From assembly GCF_009762795.1 (NCBI RefSeq), contig NZ_CP046400.1:1031501-1095500 (forward strand): a DNA stretch of 64,000 nucleotides, in the 5' to 3' direction. Source of the DNA: Pseudodesulfovibrio cashew. Its GTDB lineage: Bacteria; Desulfobacterota; Desulfovibrionia; Desulfovibrionales; Desulfovibrionaceae. Position 1 is the first letter of the stretch; every line of letters begins with the position of its first letter. Of the stretch, positions 1 to 10,489 are shown piece by piece. The notes under the pieces were generated by a model. That model ran no database searches and was not told the origin of the DNA. It worked only from the letters and a program-made list of their open reading frames with translations. The position numbers were made by a program, and so were the translations under genes.

Positions 1-116
1 ACCTTGCTCGCCGCGTCCGCAGCACCCGCTATCTGCACCCCGGAATTGTCCCAGGCCGACTGGTTCGCCTCAGGAGCCAATTTGTCGAAAATCGGCAAAA
101 TATCCTTAATTTTCAT
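1..116 (-). CDS. Nif3-like dinuclear metal centre protein, N-terminal fragment
   Basis: Only the first 38 codons are inside the window; the gene continues leftwards past base 1. The peptide begins MKIKDILPIFDKLAP and contains WDNSGVQIAG, the tryptophan-aspartate-asparagine block that opens Nif3/YbgI/YqfO family proteins. Members are toroidal hexamers with a two-metal site; their cellular role is not settled, and some are annotated as GTP cyclohydrolase I type 2. The metal-binding histidines would lie outside the window and cannot be checked. Upstream, at 145-176 and 191-220, are two small GC-rich hairpins before the tRNA gene. Confidence 0.7.
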   Translation of the reverse strand, partial: MKIKDILPIFDKLAPEANQSAWDNSGVQIAGAADAASK

Positions 117-297
117 AGACTTATACCATACCCCCGGAATGAGAATGCTCCCGTAGGGTTTCCCCCTCGGGAGCATCATATTCCTCTTCTATATCCCGGC
201 CTTCGGCCTTAGTGGGATATTTCAGGACCAGTGCGTTGAACGGTGTTCCTGTGTCGTATGCTATCAATCATTCCTCCCGGCAGGGGGGGGAGAGAGT

Positions 298-373
298 TGG
301 TGGGCCAGCCAGGATTCGAACCTGGGACCGACCGGTTATGAGCCGGTGGCTCTGCCAACTGAGCTACTGGCCC
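298..373 (-). tRNA. tRNA with CAT anticodon (probably tRNA-Met)
   Basis: The reverse strand folds as a complete 76-nt tRNA. The acceptor arm GGGCCAG pairs with CTGGCCC, the T-arm carries GGTTCGAATCC, the anticodon loop is CTCATAA, and a 3' CCA is encoded in the DNA. Anticodon CAT means elongator Met or, if the first base is modified to lysidine, Ile2. The arms do not decide this by eye; Met is the default. Confidence 0.93.
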
Positions 374-484
374 GTCGTGCGAACACAGGACGATAGACCA
401 GACACCACAGGCGTGTCAAGCATGCAGCACAGGTGCAGTGCGATCATACAGGGGGAGTATGTCGGCAAACAGGCGGTCGTCTGA

Positions 485-763
485 TCAGAGGGAGAGTTCG
501 GCCACGTCCATCTCGCTGCGCGCGGCCTCGATGAAGCGCCTGATCTCCCTTCGCTGGTGGGGGGAGTAGCGGAGCTGGAGGATACCCTTGAACTTGTCGG
601 TCACGGTGAATATGCCCAGGTTGTCATAGCCTTCGAGCAGAAACCGGAACAGGGCGATGCGGGCCGGGTCGATCCGCACGTAGAGCCGCTCCGAGAACAG
701 GGGCGGCGGCGGACAGGGACGCTTGCGCGGGCGGCGGCGGGAAGATTTTTTCTGCGAAGCCAT
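485..763 (-). CDS. DUF4911 domain protein
   Basis: This 92-residue cytoplasmic protein has a very basic, proline-rich N-terminus (residues 1-22) and then a compact domain containing RIDPARIALFRFLLEGYDN and LQLRYSPHQ. This pattern matches small DUF4911 proteins found in Firmicutes and deltaproteobacteria. No function is known for the family. It is transcribed leftwards, divergent from the methyltransferase fusion that starts at 1080. The 316 bases between the two starts contain no convincing gene. The family call rests on remembered sequence pattern only. Confidence 0.55.
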   Translation of the reverse strand: MASQKKSSRRRPRKRPCPPPPLFSERLYVRIDPARIALFRFLLEGYDNLGIFTVTDKFKGILQLRYSPHQRREIRRFIEAARSEMDVAELSL

Positions 764-1079
764 AGCCGGGTCCTACCCGCTGCCGGGGCAAAGCGCAACG
801 GCAAACATCGGCTCCTCCCGGCTGCCGGCAAGGGCCACGGCAGCGATACCGGCCGGATTCCATCCCCTCCAGGGCTGGAACCCTGCTTCGGGCCAGCACT
901 TTTCCCGCAACCCGTCCCCCGCCCCTGCCTCAACAGCCCGCCAGGGCAGGCTTTATCGGCACTTCCGGGGAAACATTGGTTTGCCTTTCAAGCCGGATGC
1001 GGTATACTCGGACCGAATCTTCTCAATCCGCCGCAACCCCTGCGCACCCGAGGACAGTACCTATCCCAGGAGGCCGCTC

Positions 1080-2291
1080 ATGGCTCGCATTACGCCGGAA
1101 TCTCTGGCGACAATATACTTCACTTTCACGTGGGAGAGCTCCCACGCCGTTCACATGGAACACTACCTGGCGGAGGACGTCAGTTTCACCAGGGATATGC
1201 TCCCCTTGGGAGTAAAAAGCCACATGCGCGGGCTGGGCGTGGGTGACTCGGTCCGGCTCAGGATGGACCCGTCCGAGGTCCCGGCCTTCAAGCCGGGCAA
1301 GGTGCTGGACATGCCAATCGCCCGGTTCCAGCCGCCCCTGCTCGACGGCCGGATCATCAAGCCGAGGCTCGGCAGGTTCTACCCCAAGAATTTCATCGAG
1401 CGCGTGCCCGGAACCCGCCCCGACTCGGCTACCCCGTTTCGCGTGACCGGGCTCAGCCAGGGGACCTTCAAGGCCGACCTGAACCATCCCATGGCCGGGC
1501 GGGAGGTCGCCATACTGGCCGAAGTCATGGGTGTCCGCCCCGGACAGGGCAGCGGCAAGCTCAAGCGGTGGCCGGAGATCATCCTGCAGGGACCGGGCAT
1601 GCAGGCCCGACTCCCCGAGACGCCCACCGACTTTCTGGGCGGCGAGCCGTTCAAGCGCAAGGACGAATCCTGCGACGCCCGGTTCTACGCCAAGCCTCGC
1701 CCGGTCCAGCATCTCGACCGCCGCGCCAGGGAGAACGTGCAGCACCTTCATGCCGAGCTGCTTTCCGACGACATGCGCATCCTCGACCTCATGGCCGGAC
1801 ACGAGTCCCACCTGCCAGAGGGCTTCCGCCCCGCCTCCATGGCCGGGCTGGGCATGAACCGGCAGGAACTGGAGGCCAACCCGGCCCTGACCGAGCACAT
1901 GGTCCGTGACCTGAACGAGAGCCCGCGCCTGCCCTTTGACGACGAGTCCTTCGACGCGGTCATCTGCACGGTCGGCGTGGAATACCTGATCCGGCCCGGC
2001 GAGGTCTTCGACCAGGTGGCCAGGGTTCTCAAGCCCGGCGGACTGGCCCTGATAACGTTTTCCAATCGCTGGTTCGAACCAAAGGCCGTCCGCATCTGGA
2101 CCGAACTCCACGAGTTCGAACGTCTGGGACTGGTCAGCCAGTATCTGCTCCGCACCGAACGGTTCGAAGGGATCGTCACCCGCTCCGAGCGCGGCTGGCC
2201 CCGGCCCGAGGACCCGGAGGACCGCTACTCCGGCCAACTGCCCGAGAGTGATCCGATCTATGCCGTCTGGGGACGAAAGAAGCAGGGATAG
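1080..2291 (+). CDS. FKBP-like domain fused to a SAM-dependent methyltransferase
   Basis: The protein has 403 residues. The ATG at 1080 is chosen because AGGAGG lies six bases upstream at 1068-1073; the frame stays open further left without such a signal. Residues about 1-160 look like an FKBP/SlyD-type domain: a GLGVGDSVRLRMDPSEVPAF stretch and, near its end, DLNHPMAGREV, the usual closing motif of SlyD-like isomerases. Residues about 200-390 are a degenerate class I methyltransferase with LPFDDESFDAVIC, VEYLIRPGEV and VLKPGGLALITFSNRW, typical of the Methyltransf_11 core. The glycine-rich SAM loop is poorly preserved (LDLMAGHES). The substrate is unknown. A bidirectional terminator follows at 2315-2368. 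Confidence 0.75.
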   Translation: MARITPESLATIYFTFTWESSHAVHMEHYLAEDVSFTRDMLPLGVKSHMRGLGVGDSVRLRMDPSEVPAFKPGKVLDMPIARFQPPLLDGRIIKPRLGRFYPKNFIERVPGTRPDSATPFRVTGLSQGTFKADLNHPMAGREVAILAEVMGVRPGQGSGKLKRWPEIILQGPGMQARLPETPTDFLGGEPFKRKDESCDARFYAKPRPVQHLDRRARENVQHLHAELLSDDMRILDLMAGHESHLPEGFRPASMAGLGMNRQELEANPALTEHMVRDLNESPRLPFDDESFDAVICTVGVEYLIRPGEVFDQVARVLKPGGLALITFSNRWFEPKAVRIWTELHEFERLGLVSQYLLRTERFEGIVTRSERGWPRPEDPEDRYSGQLPESDPIYAVWGRKKQG

Positions 2292-2314
2292 TCCCGCCGC
2301 CAGGCTGGACGGAA

Positions 2315-2368
2315 GATAAAAATGAATTGCGGGCGCAGCCTTGGCTGCGCCCGCAATTCATTTTTATC
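2315..2368. terminator. Bidirectional intrinsic terminator
   Basis: A perfect inverted repeat with 26-bp arms (2315-2340 and 2343-2368) is separated by only two bases. A-rich outer left and T-rich outer right ends give a uridine tract on either strand. It sits between convergent genes, the methyltransferase fusion on the left and the HD-GYP gene on the right. Confidence 0.9.
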
Positions 2369-2426
2369 TGACATCACAGCGAGTTGAAACAACGCTCGCG
2401 TGACAGAAGTCTCGCAACGAAACCGC

Positions 2427-3440
2427 CTAGGTGAGCTCCGCCTTGGAGAGCACCTCGATGAGCAGCTTGAGCATGTCCTGGTCGTGGGCGGCGCCCCGGC
2501 TCTTGATCCGGGTCAGGGCCTCGAACGGGGTGTGCCGCTTGCGCGCCTCGCCCTCTCCGTTGAGCAGGTTGTCGTACTCGTTGCACAGGATGAGCGCCTT
2601 GACGTAGAACGGGAGCAGGTCCGCGTTGCCGCCTGAAGGATAGCCTGACCCGTCCATGCGCTCGTGATGAAAGAGGATGCACTGGAGTGCTTCCTGGGGC
2701 AGGGGCACGCTCGAGCAGACGCCAACACCAAGGGCCGGGTGTGAGCGAATCAGCTCGATCTCGCCCTGACTCAGGGTGGACGGCCTGCGTGCGAAGAGGT
2801 CTTCCGGCAGCTCCAGTTTGCCTATGTCATGAAGCATGGACCCGATGGCCACGGCCACCAGCAACTCGTTGTTTTCCGTCACGATCCTGGACAGCACGCT
2901 GACGGTCAGCACCATCACGGCGATGCCGTGCCTGAAGACCTGATTGCCCTCGGAGATGAAGCGGGCCAACTCCTTGAGGGCGTCGTCACGGGCCAGAAAT
3001 TTGAGAGAACTGTTGATCAGCTTGCGGATGCGGGCGAACCGCTTCTTGTCCATGGAGTGCGGCATGGAGCGGTCAAAGGCCTCCTTGGCCAGGGAGACGG
3101 TCGCGTCGTTCCAGGCCCGGGCCCGCTCACGCACGGGGATGGCATCGTCGTCCAGCAGTTCAAGGAGGTTGTCGTGCAGGTAGACGGCGTAATGGCTGTA
3201 GTCCTCGGCCTTGACGTAGAGATGGTCCACACCGAGACGCCCCAGGCGCTTCTTGTGCTCGTCAGTGAACAGCTCGCCCTTTTCCGCATAGAGCACGAAG
3301 CTCTCGTCCTGCTTCAGGTACAGGGAGAATCCCCCCACGCGTGAAGGAATGACCATGTACGGCGAGACCTTGAACAGGGCGGATTTCTTTTTGTTTGTCT
3401 TGCCGGGCGCGTTGTTCCCGGCAGTTCGGTCAGTGTCCAT
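2427..3440 (-). CDS. HD-GYP domain phosphohydrolase (probable c-di-GMP phosphodiesterase)
   Basis: The protein has 337 residues and no membrane segment. The HD domain occupies roughly residues 160-335: H171, HDIGK at 204-208, HP at 234-235, HHERMDGSGYP at 258-268. The HHE plus GSGYP signature identifies the HD-GYP subgroup, whose characterised members hydrolyse cyclic di-GMP with a two- or three-metal site. Residues 1-110 resemble the small N-terminal DUF3391-like module often attached to such proteins. No receiver domain is present, so the input signal is unknown. The gene is divergent from uvrA, about 300 bases separating the two starts. Confidence 0.8.
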   Translation of the reverse strand: MDTDRTAGNNAPGKTNKKKSALFKVSPYMVIPSRVGGFSLYLKQDESFVLYAEKGELFTDEHKKRLGRLGVDHLYVKAEDYSHYAVYLHDNLLELLDDDAIPVRERARAWNDATVSLAKEAFDRSMPHSMDKKRFARIRKLINSSLKFLARDDALKELARFISEGNQVFRHGIAVMVLTVSVLSRIVTENNELLVAVAIGSMLHDIGKLELPEDLFARRPSTLSQGEIELIRSHPALGVGVCSSVPLPQEALQCILFHHERMDGSGYPSGGNADLLPFYVKALILCNEYDNLLNGEGEARKRHTPFEALTRIKSRGAAHDQDMLKLLIEVLSKAELT

Positions 3441-3741
3441 CTATTCTCCCTTGGCCCGATGTAGGGCCCGACGGCGGGCCGGACACCCCCTTGCGGCGGC
3501 CTGTGTCCGGCATCCGGCAACCCGGCTGTCCCGCTGCGGGACCCGTGGCTTTCCGTCTCCGCTTTGCAACGGATTTGGCTTTGTCATGCGGCAATATACG
3601 CACCGGGTGGGGCTCTGTAAACGGCGCGCTTCCGATCACTTCATCGGCGCGGCAGGAGGAGACTTTACACGCCATGAACGGAACGCCTGCCATTTTGTTT
3701 CCGCCGCTTGCCATCCTTTCAGGAATGGTTACTCTCCCGGA

Positions 3742-6504
<2,763 letters not shown>

Positions 6505-6529
6505 TGGTTGCTTGTTGAAAGGAAAAAGG

Positions 6530-6561
6530 AAGGCCGCCTTTTTGAGGGCGGCCTTTTTATT
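6530..6561 (+). terminator. Intrinsic terminator of uvrA
   Basis: Arms AAGGCCGCC (6530-6538) and GGCGGCCTT (6547-6555) are followed by a T-rich run. It lies 25 bases after the uvrA stop codon. Confidence 0.85.
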
Positions 6562-6660
6562 TTGTGGGGCCTGCGGCGCTGGGGGAGAGGAAAAGAGAAT
6601 AAGGAAGCCGCCTTTCGGCGTCGATTGATGGGGGAAGGGTTTCGCCCCTTTCGGGGCGAC

Positions 6661-6690
6661 TTACTTTTGGGCCAAGGCGTCCAAAAGTAA
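6661..6690. repeat. Inverted repeat with TTACTTTTGG arms
   Basis: Perfect arms TTACTTTTGG (6661-6670) and CCAAAAGTAA (6681-6690) enclose a 10-base loop. Elements with these arms are common in Gram-negative intergenic DNA and resemble REP-type sequences. A related stem with ATTTCTTTT/AAAAGAAAT arms lies at 7232-7257. Confidence 0.6.
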
Positions 6691-6734
6691 GCAAAAGACG
6701 CCTTTGGTGGTGCTGCAGCGCGATCTCAGGGCCA

Positions 6735-6826
6735 AGAGCCGCTAACACGGCTTCCGCTGCCCGAAATGCGAAAGCCTGCGGGCAGGCGCGCTTCGGGCTG
6801 CGCTTTCGCCGTGTAAAAGCGGCTCT
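6735..6826. repeat. Long nested inverted repeat, REP-like or structured RNA
   Basis: AGAGCCGCT at 6735-6743 plus AACACGGC pairs with GCCGTGT and AGCGGCTCT ending at 6826. Inside, smaller GC-rich stems nest. No gene overlaps it. It could be a palindromic dispersed element or an RNA; sequence alone does not separate these. Confidence 0.45.
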
Positions 6827-7337
6827 AAGCCCCGAGCTCGATGACCGGTCGCTGCCGGGGTAATTGGTAGCTTACCGAATGAGGCAACAGGCCTTTGTCC
6901 GCCATGTCAAGCTAGCACCAACCTGCTTAATTAAATCAACTTTTCTCATCAAACCGAGCTAGCACCTCAGTACGAATCAGAAAAAAGCAATTCGGCGCTT
7001 CGACTTCCTCTTCGGAGGTCCGCAGTCAGCCCCTTGCTCACGGGCCTAGAAGCTCACCAAGCCGGGCGGCGGCTCTTGTCCCGGAACCCGCACGGAGTCG
7101 GACGGCCTCCGAATGGTAAAGCTGGCAGAGCGTTCCACTCAACGAAGTCCGGAGCCGACCGGGTTGGATGAGATTCTCACCCGGGAGCACCGGGGGCGGG
7201 GATACCCCTCCAAGCGCCTTTTCTTTCGTCTATTTCTTTTGGCGCAGCAAAAGAAATGGACCCCGCCGGGAGGGCATGGAGGGCTTTTGGGGCGCAGCCC
7301 CAAACCCGGCTCTCGCGCGCTGCAAGCGCGATTCCCA

Positions 7338-7364
7338 CAAAAAAAGCCGCCCCCAAAGGGCGGC
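7338..7364 (-). terminator. Intrinsic terminator of acs
   Basis: Arms GCCGCCC (7346-7352) and GGGCGGC (7358-7364), with seven adenines on the plus strand just before, give a U-tract for leftward transcripts leaving acs. Confidence 0.8.
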
Positions 7365-7400
7365 CTTCCTTTATCTCTTCATCCCCGAAGGGGCCAACCC

Positions 7401-9314
7401 TCAATCATCATTGGCCAGGCCGGTCAAATCCCCGATCTCGTGCCCCAGCTCCTCGGCCTTGAGCACGCGGCGCATGATCTTTCCGGAGCGGGTCTTGGGC
7501 AGCTTGTCGCGGAACTCGATGGACTTGATCACGGCCACCGGGCCGAGTTCGTTGCGGATGGTCTTCTTGAGGTCCTTGATCAGGTCGTCGTCGGGCTCGA
7601 ACCCGTGGTTGAGCAGGACAAAGGCCTTGGCCGCCTCGCCCTTGATCTTGTCGGGCACGCCGATGACCGCGCACTCGCTCACCGCGCGGTGCACGCCGAA
7701 GGCGGCCTCCAGTTCGGCGGAGCCGATGCGGTGCCCGGCGATGTTGATCACGTCGTCGGCACGGCCCTGAATCCAGATGTAGCCGTCCTCGTCCTTGCGG
7801 GCCACGTCGCCCGCGTAATACACGCCGGGAATCTTCTCCCAGTACTCTTTGTAAAGTTCGTCGTCGTTCCACAGCCCGGTCATCATGGCCGGCCACGGCT
7901 TGGTGATGACCAGCAGGCCGCCCTTGCCCGGGGGCACGGGGTTGCCGTCCTTGTCCACCACGTCGGCCTCCACGCCGGGCAGCGGCTTGGTCACCGAGCC
8001 TGGCTTGAGCAGGGAGATGGGCATGGGCGCGATCATGAACATGCCGGTTTCGGTCTGCCACCAGGTGTCGAGCACGGGGCATTCGCTGCGCCCGATGTAC
8101 TTGTACAGCCAGGTCCAGGCCTCCGGGGAGATGGACTCGCCCACCGAGCCGAGCAGGCGCAGGCTGCTGAGGTCGTGGGTCTTGGGGTACTGGGTGCCGA
8201 AACGCATGAGCATGCGGATCATGGTCGGCGCGGTGTAGAAGATGGTCACCCCGTACTTGGCCACGATGGCCCAGAGGCGGTCGGCCTGGGGATAGTTGGG
8301 GTGCCCTTCGTACATGACCGAGGTGGTCCCGGCCATGAGCGGGCCGTAAACCACGGCGGAGTGGCCGGTGACCCAGCCCGCGTCCGCGGTGCACCAGAAA
8401 ATATCGGTGGGCTTGATGTCGAAGACCGTGGTCAGGGTGCGGTTTACGCCGACCATGTAGCCCGCGTGGGAGTGGACGATGCCCTTGGGCCTGCCCGTGG
8501 TGCCGGAGGTGTAGAGCAGGAACAGCGGGTCGTCCGCCTCCATGACCTCGGTGGGAGCCTCGTTGCGCTCCTGGCGGATGAGGTCCTCGTACTGGAAGTC
8601 GCGGCCGTCGACCATGTCCACGCCGATGTTGCAGCGCCGGACCACGACCATGGACTCCACGCAGTCGGCGCAGGCCCCGATGAGCGCCTCGTCGGCGGTC
8701 TCCTTGAGGCTGATGATGCGCCCGTTGCGGTAGAAGCCGTCCGCCGTGATCAGCAGCTTGGCCTGGGCGTCGTTGATGCGCTGCCGGAGCGCCTTGGCCG
8801 AGAACCCGGCGAAGACCACGGAGTGGATGGCCCCGATCTTGGCCGCAGCGAGCATGGAGATGACGGTCTCGGGCAGGGGCGGCATGTAGATGACGATGCG
8901 GTCGCCCTTGCGGACGCCCAGGGTGCGCAGGGCGTTGGCGAACCTGTTCACCTCGCGGTAGAGTTCGAAATAGGTGTACTTGCGCGTGTCGCCGGGCTCG
9001 CCCTCCCAGATGAGCGCCAGCTTGTTCTTGTTGGCCGTTTCGATGTGCCGGTCCAGGGCGTTGTACACGATATTGCACCGCGCGCCCGAGAACCAGCGGC
9101 AAAAGGGAGCGTTGCTGTCGTCAAAGACCTGGTCCCATTTCTTGAACCAGTCCAGCTCGTCAGCCGCCTCCTCCCAGTACCCCAGGGGATCCATTGCCGA
9201 GAAACGGCGGGCCGCCTCCAGCTCCTGGGGATTGACGTTGGCCTCGATGACCAACTGCGGGAGCGGGCGGAAGACCCGTTCTTCCTGCAGCAAATTATCT
9301 ATTGCGCCTTCCAT
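7401..9314 (-). CDS. acs: Acetyl-CoA synthetase (acetate--CoA ligase, AMP-forming)
   Basis: The 637-residue enzyme activates acetate to acetyl-CoA through acetyl-AMP. The P-loop-like motif YTSGTTGRPKG is at 268-278, the acetate-pocket motif TWWQTETG at 417-424, and PKTRSGKIMRR at 606-616 carries K612, the lysine that is acetylated to regulate activity in this family. Length fits Acs (about 650). The start follows GAGGAGG nine bases upstream. The upstream neighbour on the same strand is a LytTR regulator, 124 bases away, a likely local regulator. No acetyltransferase or deacetylase gene is nearby. Confidence 0.96.
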   Translation of the reverse strand: MEGAIDNLLQEERVFRPLPQLVIEANVNPQELEAARRFSAMDPLGYWEEAADELDWFKKWDQVFDDSNAPFCRWFSGARCNIVYNALDRHIETANKNKLALIWEGEPGDTRKYTYFELYREVNRFANALRTLGVRKGDRIVIYMPPLPETVISMLAAAKIGAIHSVVFAGFSAKALRQRINDAQAKLLITADGFYRNGRIISLKETADEALIGACADCVESMVVVRRCNIGVDMVDGRDFQYEDLIRQERNEAPTEVMEADDPLFLLYTSGTTGRPKGIVHSHAGYMVGVNRTLTTVFDIKPTDIFWCTADAGWVTGHSAVVYGPLMAGTTSVMYEGHPNYPQADRLWAIVAKYGVTIFYTAPTMIRMLMRFGTQYPKTHDLSSLRLLGSVGESISPEAWTWLYKYIGRSECPVLDTWWQTETGMFMIAPMPISLLKPGSVTKPLPGVEADVVDKDGNPVPPGKGGLLVITKPWPAMMTGLWNDDELYKEYWEKIPGVYYAGDVARKDEDGYIWIQGRADDVINIAGHRIGSAELEAAFGVHRAVSECAVIGVPDKIKGEAAKAFVLLNHGFEPDDDLIKDLKKTIRNELGPVAVIKSIEFRDKLPKTRSGKIMRRVLKAEELGHEIGDLTGLANDD

Positions 9315-9438
9315 GTGCTATCCTCCTCGCCCTTGACGGACCGGCCGTCCAAACCGGTTCGGCGAGACTCCTTCATACCAACATTACACGGCAACACCCG
9401 CCCTATTCGGTCAGCGGTTGCCCACGCAAGATAAACGG

Positions 9439-10311
9439 TCACAGTCCGATGACCTTTTTCAGCTCCGCTATGCGGCGGCGGCTGATGGGAAGCTCGATGC
9501 GGGTACGGCCCGCGGTCCTGAGCATGAAATTCGAGCCGGGCATGGACGCGATCTCAGTGACCATGTCCAGGTTCACCAGGTATTTGCGATGCACCCGGAA
9601 AAACCGGTGCGGTCCCAGCCTGTCTTCCAGATTCTTGAGGCGGTGGGACGAAAGAAACTTCTGGTTGGCCGTGTGCACGTAGGAATAGTCCTCGAACGCC
9701 TCCACGAAGATGATCTGATCGTAGGGAATGAGGATGGTCCGCCCGTCCTGAGTCACGGCCAGTTTTTCGATTTCCTGCCGGCGTCCGGCGGTCTGGTCCC
9801 AGGCCGCCTTGAGCGCGGCCAGGAAGGTGTCCTGCTCCTCTTCGGGCAGAGGCAGCTTCACGGTGAGCTCGTCCGCGTTGTCGTCCGGAGGCTCCACGTC
9901 CGCTCCGTATGCCGCCGGAGGAGGCACCTCGCGGTAACGCTGCTTGAAGGTCTGCAGCCGGTCGATGGTCCGGGCCATGCGCCCGGGCGCGGGCGGCCAG
10001 AGCAGGTAGTCGGTGGCCCCCAGTTCGAAGGCCGCGTACGCCCTGGCCTCGGAATCCGAGATGAAGACCAGCGCGGGCTTGTTCTTTCGCCCGGCCAGCA
10101 TCTGGGCCATCTCGATGCCCGAGGCGTCGCCCGGCAGGTCGGTGCCCACGAAGAACACGCCGTAGGGGATGGCTTCGAGCAGCTCCAAGGCCTCGAACGC
10201 GGTCACGGCCTCACCCAGAATCTGCAGGAACGGCACGTCCTCAAGCGCGTCGCGCAACGCGCTGCGGACCGCCGGGTCCGAATGAACGAGCAGTGTCTTG
10301 AGCTTGGGCAT
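9439..10311 (-). CDS. LytTR DNA-binding regulator with degenerate receiver domain
   Basis: This 290-residue protein has an N-terminal receiver fold (residues about 4-122) and a C-terminal LytTR DNA-binding domain (about 182-288, with FVEAFEDYSYVHT, FFRVHRKYLVNL and ELPISRRR). The receiver lacks the phosphorylation residues: the usual acidic pair is H10-S11, the phosphoacceptor position is G56 in FFVGTDLP, and the invariant lysine is W105 in YLLWPP. The linker at 125-160 is acidic. It lies between acs and the NtrY-like kinase, all leftward, which suggests it controls acs. Control by phosphorylation looks unlikely. Confidence 0.85.
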   Translation of the reverse strand: MPKLKTLLVHSDPAVRSALRDALEDVPFLQILGEAVTAFEALELLEAIPYGVFFVGTDLPGDASGIEMAQMLAGRKNKPALVFISDSEARAYAAFELGATDYLLWPPAPGRMARTIDRLQTFKQRYREVPPPAAYGADVEPPDDNADELTVKLPLPEEEQDTFLAALKAAWDQTAGRRQEIEKLAVTQDGRTILIPYDQIIFVEAFEDYSYVHTANQKFLSSHRLKNLEDRLGPHRFFRVHRKYLVNLDMVTEIASMPGSNFMLRTAGRTRIELPISRRRIAELKKVIGL

Positions 10312-10489
10312 GGTTCGGCTCGCCGCCTTGTTTGGTTCGGAATGGAGTGCTCTAGCCTGCTCTCTCTCTACCGGGAATCGGAGCCGGACGCAAGGTCCGG
10401 GGAAGAAAGGGGAAATGGGAAGAGCCCGCCTGTGGCGCGGAGAGCCACAGCGTAGACGGCCCGCGCGGACAGCCTGTCACGACGGCTCC

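Larger units (their letters stand above)
6562..7337. other. Gene-free intergenic region with strong inverted repeats
   Basis: About 780 bases without a convincing gene. It holds three conspicuous fold-back structures: a perfect 10-bp inverted repeat at 6661-6690, a long nested one at 6735-6826, and a perfect 9-bp one at 7232-7257. Open frames here lack ribosome-binding sites and protein-like composition. The segment 6870-7010 is noticeably more AT-rich than its flanks. Confidence 0.6.

Noticed and set aside
7113-9434. A 773-codon rightward open frame opposite acs
   Set aside because: It is antisense to a clear acetyl-CoA synthetase; its composition (rich in G, H, V, L, D) is what high-GC codon bias gives on the opposite strand, and it has no recognisable domain.
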